64,000 nt of DNA from Ventricola sp036297385 (GTDB taxonomy: Bacteria; Bacillota; Clostridia; Christensenellales; Aristaeellaceae): contig JAXJLD010000062.1 in the NCBI GenBank assembly GCA_036297385.1, positions 1 through 64,000 of the forward strand, in the 5' to 3' direction. Positions 49,741 to 59,766 of the stretch are shown piece by piece; the stretch's first letter is position 1, and each line of letters starts with the position of its first letter. The notes beneath the pieces were generated by a model. That model did no database searches, was not told where the DNA came from, and saw only the letters and a program-made list of their open reading frames with translations. The position numbers and the translations under genes were made by a program.

Positions 49741-50439
49741 TCAGGGTTCTTCAAGCAGCTGCAGGCAGGCGCCCGTCACCTGCTGTGCGCTGTCACACAG
49801 CACGTCCGCACCCGCCAGTTCCTCGCGGCTGCCCATACCGAATGTCACGCCCACGGCATATGCCCCCGCCGCGTGCGCGTTGGTCACGTCCGTCCCGCGG
49901 TCACCCACGGCAATCAGCCGCTGCGCACCCAGCTCGTGCGCCCACACTCCTATGCGCTCCGCCTTGCTCACGCCCGGGGTAAAGCCCGCGCTGCGGGCAA
50001 TATACGGTGCAAATCCATAGTGCGCCATGCAGGCCGCGCAGTACGCCGGCGCACCGTTGGTAAGGATGGCCAAATGTGCGTGGTGGGACAGCGCTTCGAG
50101 CATATCCGTCACACCCGGATACACCTTGCCCATCGTCTGCACCAGCTCGACCTCGATCTCGTCAATCAGCCGGTCATACTCTGCGCGTCGCTCCGGCCCC
50201 ACGCCCATCACCCGGCAGACCTCCTCCGCGCTGGGCCCATTGAAAGAATCCGCCAGCGCATCGCTGATCTCACCAAAGCCCATTCGCTGAAACACGCGCT
50301 TGAAAAGCACGCGCCCCAGCGCCGCGCTGTCCGTCAGCGTGCCGTCCAGATCAAAGACGATCAGCGCCGGTCTGCGTGCGGCCAGCACGCCGGCGCGGCA
50401 AGCGTCCGTCGTCTGCGCGCCAAAAGGCGTTGTATTCAT
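49741..50439 (-). CDS. HAD-superfamily phosphatase (phosphoglycolate phosphatase-like)
   Basis: 232 residues from the ATG at 50439 (GGAGG 5 bases upstream; a GTG two codons earlier is too close). Motifs: VFDLDGTLTDSAALG (nucleophile Asp), LAILTNGAP, and VGDRGTDVTNAHAAG. The cap is the helical C1 type. It hydrolyses a small phosphate ester. It is a distant paralogue of the HAD half of the tmk fusion at 43644. The substrate cannot be read from the sequence. Confidence 0.85.
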   Translation of the reverse strand: MNTTPFGAQTTDACRAGVLAARRPALIVFDLDGTLTDSAALGRVLFKRVFQRMGFGEISDALADSFNGPSAEEVCRVMGVGPERRAEYDRLIDEIEVELVQTMGKVYPGVTDMLEALSHHAHLAILTNGAPAYCAACMAHYGFAPYIARSAGFTPGVSKAERIGVWAHELGAQRLIAVGDRGTDVTNAHAAGAYAVGVTFGMGSREELAGADVLCDSAQQVTGACLQLLEEP

Positions 50440-50451
50440 AGCCACCTCCGC

Positions 50452-52422
50452 TTAATTCTCATTGCGCACTTCCTTGATGACACCGCTTCGGTATGCCGAA
50501 ATCAGCATCATCAGGTCGTCAATGCGCCCGCGCAGCACATCACCCTCGTCCGTATCGGCAATCAGCAAGCGATGCGGCATATTCTTGACGATACTGTGAA
50601 CGCTGTGGATGTCCTGCTCAGCCATGATGGCGCTTGCCCGAGACTCAAACGGCTGATGCGCCACAAGGCTCAGCTCGTGCGAGGAGAAAATCAGCGTGTA
50701 GCCCGCGATGCCGGTCACAGGCTGATAGGCACGCGACAGCCCGCCGTCAATCACCAGCAGCTTGCCGCCGGCCTTGATCGGGCTTTCCCCCTGCCCCAGC
50801 TTGACCGGCACATGACCGTTGATGATGAATCCCTCGTCCGTCAAATCAAACTCCCGCAGGATGCGCAGCGCCGTCGCCTCATCGTCCTGAAGCTGGAAAT
50901 AGGCGTTCTTGATCTCCGTGTGCGTCGCCTTGTCCGCAATGAAGTAGCGCTCAAACGTCGCCATCTTGCTCTTGCCAAACAGCGGCGAGTATGGGCCGCA
51001 GCCCAGATACCACAGGAAATCCTGCCCGTCCGTGCGCGCCTTTTCGCCCAGATTGGCAAAATACCCCTGCCGTGCCAGCAGATCCGCCGCGTCGATGCCC
51101 GCGCGCCCGCAGATCGTGCCGGAGCCGGAGACGGGAATTGGCGCAAAGCTGCCGTCCTCCCGCATCGGGATGCAGCCGTGGTACAGCAGATTGCCGTTGC
51201 AGCGCAGGTACATCCCGCCTACGCTGTATAGGAACTGCACATGGCGCTGGAGCTTCTCCGAATGGGCAAATTCCAGCACCAGCCTGTCCATCACATCGCG
51301 CTCCAGCGGCGTGAGCGCGTAGGGATCATCCGGGTCGATCGTCGGGAAACGGCAGCTCCGCAGCGGATATGCCGTCTCCCCGATGCACACCGTGCCATTG
51401 GCAAAGTCAATCCTGTGCAGCAGCCGCCGCTCGTCCATGCCGTATTCGGGGTGGCGCGTCAGAAGCTGCCCTTCCAGCTTGAATTGCAGGATGGCGGCTG
51501 CCTTGTGCATACGCGCCAGCTCCATCTCATCCTCATGCACATCCTCGCCGTTGTCCTTCGGGCGGAACTCGGCGCACGGATCATCGGCATAGCAGCTCAT
51601 GGCCAGCGTGGCAAGCGGGCGCAGGGAGATGCCGTAGCCCACCTCCAGCGTTTCCAGATTGCCGTATTTGACGGAGGTGACGATCACCTGCGCGATGCAC
51701 GCCTCGCTCAGCGCCGCCGCGCCCATCCACTCGATGTCGTGATTGCCCCACTGCACGTCCACCTGATGATACGTCTCCAGCGCGTCCATGATGAGGTCGG
51801 CACGCGGGCCGCGGTCAAAGATATCGCCGATGATATGCAGCCGGTCGATGGCCAGCGCCTGAATCACGCGGCTGAGCGCAATAATCATCGCGTCCGCCTG
51901 TCCGGTCTCCAGAATCGACTGCATGACCTCCCTGTAATACCCCTCCTTGTCCGGCGTGTTGTCGCTGAGCATCAGCTCCTCAATCAGCGCGCCCATCTCG
52001 CGGGGCATGGCGTCGCGCACGCGCTTGCGCGTGTACTTCACCGAGCACATACGGCAGACCTCGATGAGCCGGTAAATCGTCAGCCGATACCACTCGGCGG
52101 AAACCACGCCCTGCTTTTTGAGCAGCGCCAGCTTTTCATCCGGGTAGTAGATCAGCGTAGAGAGCATATCCCGCTCGTGCGTGGAGAGGATATTGCCGTA
52201 CAAGTCATTGATCTTGCGCTTGATGACGCCGCTGGCATTGTGCAGGATGTGCAGGAACGCCTGATGCTCACCGTGCAGATCCGAGAGAAAATGCTCCGTT
52301 CCCTTGGGCAGGCGCAGCACCGCGCGCAGGTGCGCGACCTCCGCCGAAGCTTCCTGAATGGTGCGATACTGCTTGCGCAGCAGCTTGAGATAGCGAATGT
52401 CCTGCGGGGTAAAGCCGTCCAT
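50452..52422 (-). CDS. fbp: Fructose-1,6-bisphosphatase class 3
   Basis: 656 residues from the ATG at 52422 (AAGGGAAGG upstream). The metallophosphatase core has FLSDLHGEHQAFLHIL, HIIGDIFDRGPRADLIMD and VQWGNHDIEWMGA, with later FIINGHVPVK and LLVIDGGLSRAYQ. This is the Firmicutes type, unrelated to class 1 enzymes. It converts fructose-1,6-bisphosphate to fructose-6-phosphate in gluconeogenesis. It sits between the HAD phosphatase and ridA genes on the same strand. Confidence 0.94.
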   Translation of the reverse strand: MDGFTPQDIRYLKLLRKQYRTIQEASAEVAHLRAVLRLPKGTEHFLSDLHGEHQAFLHILHNASGVIKRKINDLYGNILSTHERDMLSTLIYYPDEKLALLKKQGVVSAEWYRLTIYRLIEVCRMCSVKYTRKRVRDAMPREMGALIEELMLSDNTPDKEGYYREVMQSILETGQADAMIIALSRVIQALAIDRLHIIGDIFDRGPRADLIMDALETYHQVDVQWGNHDIEWMGAAALSEACIAQVIVTSVKYGNLETLEVGYGISLRPLATLAMSCYADDPCAEFRPKDNGEDVHEDEMELARMHKAAAILQFKLEGQLLTRHPEYGMDERRLLHRIDFANGTVCIGETAYPLRSCRFPTIDPDDPYALTPLERDVMDRLVLEFAHSEKLQRHVQFLYSVGGMYLRCNGNLLYHGCIPMREDGSFAPIPVSGSGTICGRAGIDAADLLARQGYFANLGEKARTDGQDFLWYLGCGPYSPLFGKSKMATFERYFIADKATHTEIKNAYFQLQDDEATALRILREFDLTDEGFIINGHVPVKLGQGESPIKAGGKLLVIDGGLSRAYQPVTGIAGYTLIFSSHELSLVAHQPFESRASAIMAEQDIHSVHSIVKNMPHRLLIADTDEGDVLRGRIDDLMMLISAYRSGVIKEVRNEN

Positions 52423-52501
52423 ATGTTCCTTCCCTTCCCCGGGCATACGCCCAGACCGGGGCCTCCGCCCCTTCCGCATGAAAGCCTGCGCCCAGCCGTG
52501 C

Positions 52502-52888
52502 TTACAGACTGCGGCGCACGATGCACTCCACCTCGATAGCAAGCCCCATCGGCAGAGCAGCCACCTGCACGCAGGAGCGCGCCGGATAGTTGGGCGCAAA
52601 ATACTCGGCGTACAGCTTATTCACCTCGGCAAAATCACCCAGGTTCGTCAGGAACACGGTGGTCTTGAGCACGTCGTCCATCGTCAGATCCAGCTCGCCC
52701 AGCACCGTGCGGATGTTCTCAAACACCTGCTTCGCCTGCGCCATCACGCCGCCCTCCACAGGCTTCTGCGTCGCGGGGTTCACGCCGATCATGCCGGACA
52801 TATACACGGTATCGCCATAAATCGTCGCGGTGCAGTACGGACCGATCGCCGCCGGGCCCTTTGCCGTCTTGAAGCAAATCTTTTCCAT
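52502..52888 (-). CDS. ridA: RidA family enamine/imine deaminase
   Basis: 128 residues from the ATG at 52888 (GAGAGG 8 bases upstream). Family motifs: AIGPYCTATIYGDTVYMSGM, NIRTVLGELDLTMDDVLKTT, and PARSCVQVAALPMGLAIEVE with the conserved arginine and glutamate. It hydrolyses reactive 2-aminoacrylate-type intermediates formed by PLP enzymes. Confidence 0.93.
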   Translation of the reverse strand: MEKICFKTAKGPAAIGPYCTATIYGDTVYMSGMIGVNPATQKPVEGGVMAQAKQVFENIRTVLGELDLTMDDVLKTTVFLTNLGDFAEVNKLYAEYFAPNYPARSCVQVAALPMGLAIEVECIVRRSL

Positions 52889-53050
52889 GGTCTGTTCCTC
52901 TCTTTCTGTCATGCAGGCTGTTTGCCTGCCGTCGTCGGTTCTCCTCTATCCGGGAATGCACCCTGCTCCCATCCTCCAAGCCGTTCAAGCCACATTCGCC
53001 GTCAAGCGGCGCTCTGCGCCGAGAGCGCTTGTCTGGATCAGAAAACAGCT

Positions 53051-54553
53051 TTACTCCGCATCCCGCTCCTGTACGCCCACGTAGATGATGGGCGGCATAG
53101 CCTCATAGACGCTTTCGGAGACGATCTGCGCATCTGTTTCCAGCCCCTGCGCATCCACCGTCACCCGCTCCACGCTCACCGTATAGCCGGGCAGCGCCTC
53201 GCCGCCGGGCACGCGCTCGTCGGTATAGGTCGCATAGCGTCCCTCCCGGTCGCGCACATAGACAGGCTCTGCCTCCGTGCCGGTTTCCTCCACCAGCGAG
53301 TGCAGGCGGAAGCGCTTGCCCAGTTCTTCTCCGATGAGCATCAGCTCCAAATGCGTTTCCTCGCCGTCGTCATAGACGCGCACGGTGATAAACAGCGGCG
53401 CATCCGTCGAATTGGCAATCACCAGATCCAGCCCCTGATCGGACACCGCCGCCTCCTGCCCCATATCGCAGTAATCGACAGGCCGCGCTGCGGCGCTGCG
53501 CTCACGCACTTCCAGCCCGCCCAGCAGCGCCGCGCGATGCAGCGCCGTGGACGCCTGACACACGCCGCCGCCCACGCCGGACTGATCGGCGCCATAGGCC
53601 GGCTCTGCCGCCACCAGATAGCCGCTCTCCGCCGTGCGTGCGCCGACCGTCTCGTTGAAGGAGAGCGTCTCGCCGCTCTCCACGCGCAGTCCATTGAGCT
53701 TCTCCGCCGCCAGCGCGACGTTCTGCCGCGTCGCCTCATCGCCCGTCACCTGCGCTGTCACATGGGCACGCAGGGAGAGTGCATTCTCCAGCTCCGCCTG
53801 ATACGTCTGCGGCTCCAGCACCGTCGGCTCCAGCGTCATGCTGCCCGGAGACAGCCTGCTTAAAGACTGACGAATGACGGAAGCCGTCTGCTCCGCGTCC
53901 AGCTCCAGCGCCCGCCCCGTCTGCTCGTCCGTAAAGGCAAAGGGTTCCGCACGCCCCGGGGTGAAGGTTACGGTTGCATCCACCGGTGCGCACTCCACGT
54001 CCGCCCGGATGCGCTCCAGCAGCGCGTCCACCGCGCTGTCCAGCTCATCCGTCATCACCGGCTGCGCCAGCACCAGCTTGTCCTTCTCCAGCATCCGCAT
54101 ATCGCGGTAGCGCTCGAGCATATTTCCCTCGTGACCGGGCCGCCAGAGCTTGTCCAGCGTTTCCTCTGCCTGCACGGTCACCTTCGCATCCTGTGCTGTC
54201 AGCGTATACGTCTCATCCATGCAGACAATATCAAACTGCCATGCATCCACATACTCGTTTTGGATGGATTCCAGCAGCGCCTGTACGTTTTCGCGCGTCA
54301 TGCCCACCAGCGGCTGCCCCATGAGCATCGTGCCGGGCACGAATGTCTGCTGGTACGGGCTGGTGTACAGGTAAACGTGAATGGTGCATCCACCGATCAC
54401 CGCTGCCACCAGAAAGACCGCCAGCGAAACCATCGCCGCACCGCTCATTCCCCGGCGTTTCCGTTTCTTTTTCTTCTTCTTCGGCGATTCCGGCACGCGC
54501 ACCGGTTCCTTCGGTTTGGGCGGCGTATAGCCCGCCCGCGTCATCGTCGGCAT
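53051..54553 (-). CDS. VanW family protein with membrane anchor
   Basis: 500 residues. A proline- and lysine-rich cytoplasmic tail precedes one transmembrane segment (about 38-60). Two peptidoglycan-binding-4-like domains follow (about 75-280), then the VanW domain with LSFNETVGARTAESGY and GVGGGVCQASTALHRAAL, and a C-terminal G5-like stretch (EAEPVYVRDREGRYATYTDE). The protein faces the cell wall. VanW biochemistry is unresolved, and no resistance genes are nearby, so a wall-maintenance role is more likely than vancomycin resistance. GGAGGTGA precedes the ATG. Confidence 0.9.
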   Translation of the reverse strand: MPTMTRAGYTPPKPKEPVRVPESPKKKKKKRKRRGMSGAAMVSLAVFLVAAVIGGCTIHVYLYTSPYQQTFVPGTMLMGQPLVGMTRENVQALLESIQNEYVDAWQFDIVCMDETYTLTAQDAKVTVQAEETLDKLWRPGHEGNMLERYRDMRMLEKDKLVLAQPVMTDELDSAVDALLERIRADVECAPVDATVTFTPGRAEPFAFTDEQTGRALELDAEQTASVIRQSLSRLSPGSMTLEPTVLEPQTYQAELENALSLRAHVTAQVTGDEATRQNVALAAEKLNGLRVESGETLSFNETVGARTAESGYLVAAEPAYGADQSGVGGGVCQASTALHRAALLGGLEVRERSAAARPVDYCDMGQEAAVSDQGLDLVIANSTDAPLFITVRVYDDGEETHLELMLIGEELGKRFRLHSLVEETGTEAEPVYVRDREGRYATYTDERVPGGEALPGYTVSVERVTVDAQGLETDAQIVSESVYEAMPPIIYVGVQERDAE

Positions 54554-54557
54554 TGAC

Positions 54558-55415
54558 TCACCTCCGGTTGTTCTCTCGTCTTGTTTCCATGTGCGCCAGC
54601 AGCGCCCGCATATCCTCGTCCATCGACTTCCAGCGCTCCGCTTCCTGCCCCAGCGCCGAAGCGCGAACTGCCTCGCCGTGGAAGTCGCTTCCGCTGGTCA
54701 CCAGCATCCCCAGCCGTCCGGCCATAGCCCGCAGGAAGGCGGCATGGTTGTTTGCCGCGCTGGGGTGATAGACCTCGATGCCCGCAAGCCCCTGCGTCCG
54801 CCACTCGCCCACCAGCGATTCCATCTGCGTTTCCCCCATCTTCAGCTCCATCGGATGTGCCAGCACGGCCACGCCGCCCGCACCGTCGATCAGGCGCACC
54901 GCCTCGGCTACCTTCACATCCTCCTTCGGGACATACGCCGGGCGGCCGGGCTTGAGAAACCGTTCAAACGCATCGGAGACTGAGGTGACATACCCCGCCT
55001 CCAGCAGCGCCCGCGCCACATGAGGCCGGGCGACCACCCCGCGTGCCAGCTCGCGCACACGCGCCATGTCGATGGATTTCCCCAGCGCATTCAAGCGGCG
55101 CACCATCTCCTCGGCGCGTGCCATCCGCTGGGATACGCGCTCTGCGCAGAATTCAGCAAGCGCCTTGTTTTCGGCATCCACGCCGTAGCCCAGCACATGG
55201 ATCTCCTTCTGTGCGCCGCAGCTCAGCTCCACACCGGGAATCAGCGTCATCCCCCAACGCGCCGCCGCCTCCCGTGCCGCTGGCACGCCTTCCAGCGTGT
55301 CATGATCGGTCAGCGCCACATGCGTACAGCCCGCCTTGGCCGCCAGCGCCATCAGCGCATCCGGCGTATAAACGCCATCTGAGGCGGTAGAATGCATATG
55401 CAGATCCGCTTTCAT
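54558..55415 (-). CDS. PHP domain phosphoesterase (YciV/RNase AM-like)
   Basis: 285 residues. Metal-binding PHP motifs: DLHMHSTASDGVYTPD, ALTDHDTLEGV, IPGVELSC, VLAHPMELK and VTSGSDFHGE. The family splits 3',5'-bisphosphonucleotides or trims the 5' ends of short RNAs. It lies 4 bases upstream of the VanW-type gene on the same strand, probably one transcript. Confidence 0.88.
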   Translation of the reverse strand: MKADLHMHSTASDGVYTPDALMALAAKAGCTHVALTDHDTLEGVPAAREAAARWGMTLIPGVELSCGAQKEIHVLGYGVDAENKALAEFCAERVSQRMARAEEMVRRLNALGKSIDMARVRELARGVVARPHVARALLEAGYVTSVSDAFERFLKPGRPAYVPKEDVKVAEAVRLIDGAGGVAVLAHPMELKMGETQMESLVGEWRTQGLAGIEVYHPSAANNHAAFLRAMAGRLGMLVTSGSDFHGEAVRASALGQEAERWKSMDEDMRALLAHMETRRENNRR

Positions 55416-55448
55416 CGGCTCTCTCCTCTCTTCGCCGCGCCGGGCAGT

Positions 55449-56936
55449 TCACTCGTGCAGCGCCGCAAAATCGTCCACAGGCTCGATATGGATGGTCTGA
55501 ATATGCTCAATCATGTCGAGCTGACGCAGCGTCGTCACCATTCTGCCGCCCATTTCATAGGTATACGGCCAGTTGGACGGGCCATCGCAGCGCGGCACGC
55601 TCAACGTCATCTCCGTCATCCCCTCACGATCCGCATTCAGGATCTCCTGCAAAAAGCTGCGGTTGGTCTGCATACACGTCTGCGCGCTCTGCCCCAGCAC
55701 ATTGCTCTGTGCAAACGAGTCCGCGCCGATCAGCACATCAAACGCCATCACAAACATCACCAGCGGAACCGCCATCGCCACGCTCCGCCATCGGGCAATC
55801 AGGTAGCCCAGCGAAAGGAATGCCGCCGTCAGCACCGGCGCCATCATGCAGATGAGCACCTCCATGCGGGCGATGTAGCTCGGCTCCGTCGCAGCGCTGA
55901 GCAGAATCAGGTACAGCAGCGTCACGCCTGCGCAGGCGAGACAGCGCAGCACCATGCGCCCATACGCCCTGTCCCTTGGCGTCTTGAGCCGGGACAGGCA
56001 CAGCGCAATCAGCCCCGCCGCCAGCATAGCGGCGCACAGGTAGAACACGCTGTCCTCCATCCGCTCCATCTCCTGCAGGAAGATATGAATGACGGATTTG
56101 ATCCGATCCAGCAGCGGCAGTGCGCTTCCCATGCCCCGTGCACGGCCGCCCGAAAGCTCAAAGACCGCCGAAACGCCCCATGCCGCCAGAATGCCCAGCG
56201 GCCAACCGTTCGCCTTGAACCATGCCCTGACAGGCGCTTTGTCCCGAATCCCCTCCGCCGCCGCGCACAGCAGCCGCCATCCGGCATAGACCGCCAGCAC
56301 GACGCTGCTGAAGAGGTTGGAGAAGATCGCCAGATACAGCAGCACGATCATACCGCCCTTCAGGACAGCGTGCTCGCCCGCCGGGCAGCTTTCATCCCGC
56401 GCAATCTCCATCATCAGCACGAGCTGAATGTTCAGCAGCGCGGGAATCAGATAATTGAAGCAGGTGGTCAGGCATTCCGCGTAAAACAGATGGCGGCTCG
56501 CAATCCACGGCGACATCCAGCTTCTGAAATGAAACACCGCAAACAGCGCGGTCAGCAGCAGGGTCACCGGCGTTCCCAATGCCATGCGCTTTTGAAGCAG
56601 CCGGGCAAACAGCGCCAGATACAGCAGGATCATCGCGCTGAGCAGCACGCCTGTCACCACGGATACCGCGCCCACAAAGTCGCCCGTGAAGGGCATCACC
56701 AGCCAGCGCGCTGCCAGCGCGCACAGCGGGGTGAGGACTTCCGGCAAAATCTTCGCTGGATTCCAGTAGTGCCAAATGGGCTTCGCCGGGCGCGTAAAGG
56801 CCAGATAGGTCCAGTCGTCCATGTTGTCCACCACAAGCGGACGGCACTTGACAAAGAAGATCACCAGTATACCAAACAGCCCCAGATAAAACAGCCCCGT
56901 CAGCAGGCGCTTGCCCAGCCGCTTTTCGCGTCTCAT
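55449..56936 (-). CDS. Polytopic membrane protein (GT-C glycosyltransferase-like, DUF6056 type)
   Basis: 495 residues with about eleven hydrophobic segments. The first extracytoplasmic loop holds NMDDWTYLAF, an aspartate pair like that of GT-C glycosyltransferases, and a later W-rich motif (FHFRSWMSPWIASRHLFYAE). A soluble C-terminal end follows (WPYTYEMGGRMVTTLRQLDM). It may transfer sugars from a lipid carrier to surface polymers. Assignment rests on topology and a few residues only. Confidence 0.55.
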   Translation of the reverse strand: MRREKRLGKRLLTGLFYLGLFGILVIFFVKCRPLVVDNMDDWTYLAFTRPAKPIWHYWNPAKILPEVLTPLCALAARWLVMPFTGDFVGAVSVVTGVLLSAMILLYLALFARLLQKRMALGTPVTLLLTALFAVFHFRSWMSPWIASRHLFYAECLTTCFNYLIPALLNIQLVLMMEIARDESCPAGEHAVLKGGMIVLLYLAIFSNLFSSVVLAVYAGWRLLCAAAEGIRDKAPVRAWFKANGWPLGILAAWGVSAVFELSGGRARGMGSALPLLDRIKSVIHIFLQEMERMEDSVFYLCAAMLAAGLIALCLSRLKTPRDRAYGRMVLRCLACAGVTLLYLILLSAATEPSYIARMEVLICMMAPVLTAAFLSLGYLIARWRSVAMAVPLVMFVMAFDVLIGADSFAQSNVLGQSAQTCMQTNRSFLQEILNADREGMTEMTLSVPRCDGPSNWPYTYEMGGRMVTTLRQLDMIEHIQTIHIEPVDDFAALHE

Positions 56937-56962
56937 CCCTTCGTTCCTCTCTTCCCGCTTAT

Positions 56963-56984
56963 GCTGTTTTCAAATGAAAACAGC
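56963..56984. other. Perfect 9-bp hairpin upstream of the membrane protein gene
   Basis: GCTGTTTTC pairs with GAAAACAGC around AAAT. It lies between ftsH and the membrane protein gene and may belong to its leader. Confidence 0.4.
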
Positions 56985-57060
56985 CTTATACTACAACCCC
57001 GTCAGGCAATGCCTCGTGCTGAATAAAGTCTTTGAATGCAAGCCGTATCATACAGCAATC

Positions 57061-57086
57061 GCCGCGTCTCCCAAGGATGACGCGGC
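57061..57086 (-). terminator. Hairpin downstream of ftsH
   Basis: GCCGCGTC pairs with GACGCGGC around a 10-base loop, 20 bases beyond the ftsH stop. The T-run is poor, so termination is likely but not certain. Confidence 0.5.
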
Positions 57087-57106
57087 GTTTGCGTGTATAT
57101 CGCCTA

Positions 57107-59065
57107 TCAGGCGTTTTCGCCGCCTTCGCCGTCAGAAGGCTCGGCCTTGACCGTCACATCAGCCGTCGCATCCTCCCGTGCGGGCAGCGCTTCGCCCTTC
57201 ATGAACGCCTCGAACTCTCTGCGATCCAGCGTCTCGCGCTCCATGAGCAGCGCAGTCAGCCCATCGAGCTTGCTGCGGTTCTCCGCCAGAATCTGCGTCG
57301 CGCGGGCCAGCGCACCGCTCATCTTCGCCTGCACCTCGCCATCGATGCGGGAGGCCACGCTCTCCGAGAACGTGCGGCTCTGCTGACCGTAATCACGCGC
57401 GAGGAACACCTCGTCGTGATCGCCGCCCAGATAAATCGGCCCCATCTCGTCGCTCATGCCGTACTGCATCACCATGCGGCGGCAGATGTCGGTGGCACGC
57501 TGCAAGTCACTGCTCGCGCCGGTGGTCATCTCGCCCATCACCAGATTTTCCGCCGCATATCCGCCCAGCGCCATGGCCACAAAGTCCAGAAGCTGGGTGC
57601 GGGTGGTGAAGTCGCTCTCCTTTTCAGGCAGCAGCAGCGTATGGCCGCCGCTGGAGCCGCGCGGCATGATCGTCACCAGATGCACGGCATCGCAGCCCTC
57701 CAGCAGCTCGCCGACAATCGCATGGCCCGCCTCGTGAACGGCAACCAAGCGCTTGTCCTCCTGTGTCACGACATGGCTGCGCTTCTCCGGGCCCATCTCC
57801 ACGCGCTCAATCGCATCGTTGAGATGGCGGGCGGTGATCTCCTCCTTGCCCTCACGCGCACAGAGGATGGCCGCCTCGTTCATGATGTTCTCCAGATCTG
57901 CACCCGCAAAGTACGGGGTGCGCTTGGCGATGTTGGCCAGATCCACGTCTGCCGCCAGCGGCTTATCCTTGGCGTGTACCTTGAGGATCGCCTCGCGGCC
58001 GCGCACATCGGGATAGCCCACGGAAATCTGGCGGTCAAACCGGCCCGGACGCAGCAGCGCCGGATCGAGAATGTCCTTGCGGTTGGTAGCCGCCAGCACG
58101 ATCACGCCCTCGTTGACGGCAAAGCCGTCCATCTCCACCAGAAGCTGGTTGAGCGTCTGCTCGCGCTCATCGTGGCCGCCGCCCATGCCCGCGCCGCGCC
58201 GCCTGCCGACAGCGTCGATCTCGTCGATGAACACGATGCAGGGCGCGTGCTTCTTCGCCTGCTCAAACGTATCGCGCACGCGGCTTGCGCCCACGCCCAC
58301 GAACATCTCCACAAAGTCCGAACCGGAGATGGACAGGAACGGCACGCCCGCCTCGCCCGCCACCGCTTTGGCCAGCATCGTCTTGCCCGTGCCGGGAGGA
58401 CCAACGAGCAGCACACCCTTGGGAATGCGCGCGCCGACCTTGGTGAAGCGCCGCGGGTTTTTGAGGAACTCCACCAGCTCCTGCATCTCTTCCTTTTCTT
58501 CGACCGCACCGGCCACGTCCGCAAAGGTGATGCGGTTGCCGTCCGGCTCAAAGACGCGGGCGGTGCTGCGGCCAAAGTTCATCATCTTGCCGCCCCCGCC
58601 GTTCTGCTGGCGCATGATGAACATCCAAAAGAGCATCAGACCCAGCGTCATGATGATGTAGGGCATCATCTCCAGCAGCCACGGCGTGCTCGGCGCCGGC
58701 AGGTACATCAGCTCAAAGCCCAAATCCAGCTCGGAAATCTGATTCTCCGGCACGCCCTCACGACGCGCAGCAAGCTGGCGGCAGGAATCCACAAAGGTAT
58801 CGCCGCTGCCATAGGCCACCAGATCGTAGGCCTCGGGCGAAAAGCGCTCCTCGGGGATGCTGCTTCCCTTCACACGCGCATAAATGGTATCCTCCTGAAG
58901 CGCAGCCTGCTCAATCTTCCCCTCTTCGATGCAGGCAAGCAGCTCGCTGTATTCCACGCGTTCGCCGGTTTGGCGGCCCGCCGACGCGGTAAACATCTGC
59001 GCGGCGGCAAACACCGCCAAGATAATCAGCAGATAGATCGGAAAGCTTCTATATGATTTCTTCAA
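57107..59065 (-). CDS. ftsH: ATP-dependent zinc metalloprotease FtsH
   Basis: 652 residues from a TTG at 59065, which has GGAGG 6 bases upstream; no ATG is as well placed. Two membrane segments (about 5-25 and 130-150) flank the external domain. The AAA module has GPPGTGKTMLAKAVAGEAG, IVFIDEIDAVG and the arginine-finger region LRPGRFDR. The protease site is VAVHEAGHAIVGELL. It degrades membrane and regulatory proteins and in Bacillus is needed for sporulation. Order ftsH, hpt, tilS, spoIIE is the conserved Bacillota arrangement. Confidence 0.96.
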   Translation of the reverse strand: MKKSYRSFPIYLLIILAVFAAAQMFTASAGRQTGERVEYSELLACIEEGKIEQAALQEDTIYARVKGSSIPEERFSPEAYDLVAYGSGDTFVDSCRQLAARREGVPENQISELDLGFELMYLPAPSTPWLLEMMPYIIMTLGLMLFWMFIMRQQNGGGGKMMNFGRSTARVFEPDGNRITFADVAGAVEEKEEMQELVEFLKNPRRFTKVGARIPKGVLLVGPPGTGKTMLAKAVAGEAGVPFLSISGSDFVEMFVGVGASRVRDTFEQAKKHAPCIVFIDEIDAVGRRRGAGMGGGHDEREQTLNQLLVEMDGFAVNEGVIVLAATNRKDILDPALLRPGRFDRQISVGYPDVRGREAILKVHAKDKPLAADVDLANIAKRTPYFAGADLENIMNEAAILCAREGKEEITARHLNDAIERVEMGPEKRSHVVTQEDKRLVAVHEAGHAIVGELLEGCDAVHLVTIMPRGSSGGHTLLLPEKESDFTTRTQLLDFVAMALGGYAAENLVMGEMTTGASSDLQRATDICRRMVMQYGMSDEMGPIYLGGDHDEVFLARDYGQQSRTFSESVASRIDGEVQAKMSGALARATQILAENRSKLDGLTALLMERETLDRREFEAFMKGEALPAREDATADVTVKAEPSDGEGGENA

Positions 59066-59110
59066 TGGGAACCTCCATCCCTGCGGCCCGCGCCGCACAT
59101 GATGACATGA

Positions 59111-59671
59111 TTATTTTTCGTAAACCTCGGGCTTGAGCACGCCGATATCCGGCAGATTGCGGTACTTCTCATCATAGTCAAGGCCGTAGCCGACCACAAA
59201 CTCATCCGGAATCGTGAAACCGAAGTAGTCCACGTGCAGCGGCACGCGGCGGCGATCCGGCTTATCCAGCAGCGTCGCAATCTTGAGGCTCGCCGCACCG
59301 CGGCTGAGCAGGTTCTCACGCAGGAAGGACAGCGTCATGCCGGAATCGACGATATCCTCGATGACCAGCACATCCTTGCCGTTCACCGGCTTATCCAGAT
59401 CCTTCATGATGCGCACCACACCGGAGGACTTGGTCGCACTGCCATAGCTGGAAATCGCCATGAAATCCATGCTCATCGGCAGGTCGATTTCGCGCACCAG
59501 ATCCACGAAAAAGACCACCGCGCCCTTGAGAATGCAGATGACCGTCAAATCCTTGCCCTTAAAGTCCTCGGTAATCTGCCTGCCCATCTCCTTGACACGC
59601 GCGGCAATCTGCTCGCGGGTCAGCAGCAGTTCGTCCTTCAGGTCTGCATACGTCTCTCTGTTTTCCATCAT
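59111..59671 (-). CDS. hpt: Hypoxanthine phosphoribosyltransferase
   Basis: 186 residues from the ATG at 59671 (AGGAGG 9 bases upstream). The PRPP-binding motif is VLVIEDIVDSGMTLSFL, and the flexible loop has SSYGSATKSSG. DRRRVPLHVDYFGF and IPDEFVVGYGLDYDEKYRNL are typical of the family. It converts hypoxanthine or guanine plus PRPP to IMP or GMP. It lies between tilS and ftsH in the conserved operon. Confidence 0.96.
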   Translation of the reverse strand: MMENRETYADLKDELLLTREQIAARVKEMGRQITEDFKGKDLTVICILKGAVVFFVDLVREIDLPMSMDFMAISSYGSATKSSGVVRIMKDLDKPVNGKDVLVIEDIVDSGMTLSFLRENLLSRGAASLKIATLLDKPDRRRVPLHVDYFGFTIPDEFVVGYGLDYDEKYRNLPDIGVLKPEVYEK

Positions 59672-59766
59672 CGGAATATCCTCCTGTTTTCTGCTTTTCA
59701 TTTCGCACATTCTTCTGCAAAGTTTCACTGCCAGCGCCGGCTATCAAAACCGACTCTCGGACGGTT

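Noticed and set aside
53051..54553. Vancomycin resistance locus suggested by the VanW domain
   Set aside because: No vanHAX-type ligase or dehydratase genes are present; VanW-domain proteins are common housekeeping wall proteins in Clostridia.
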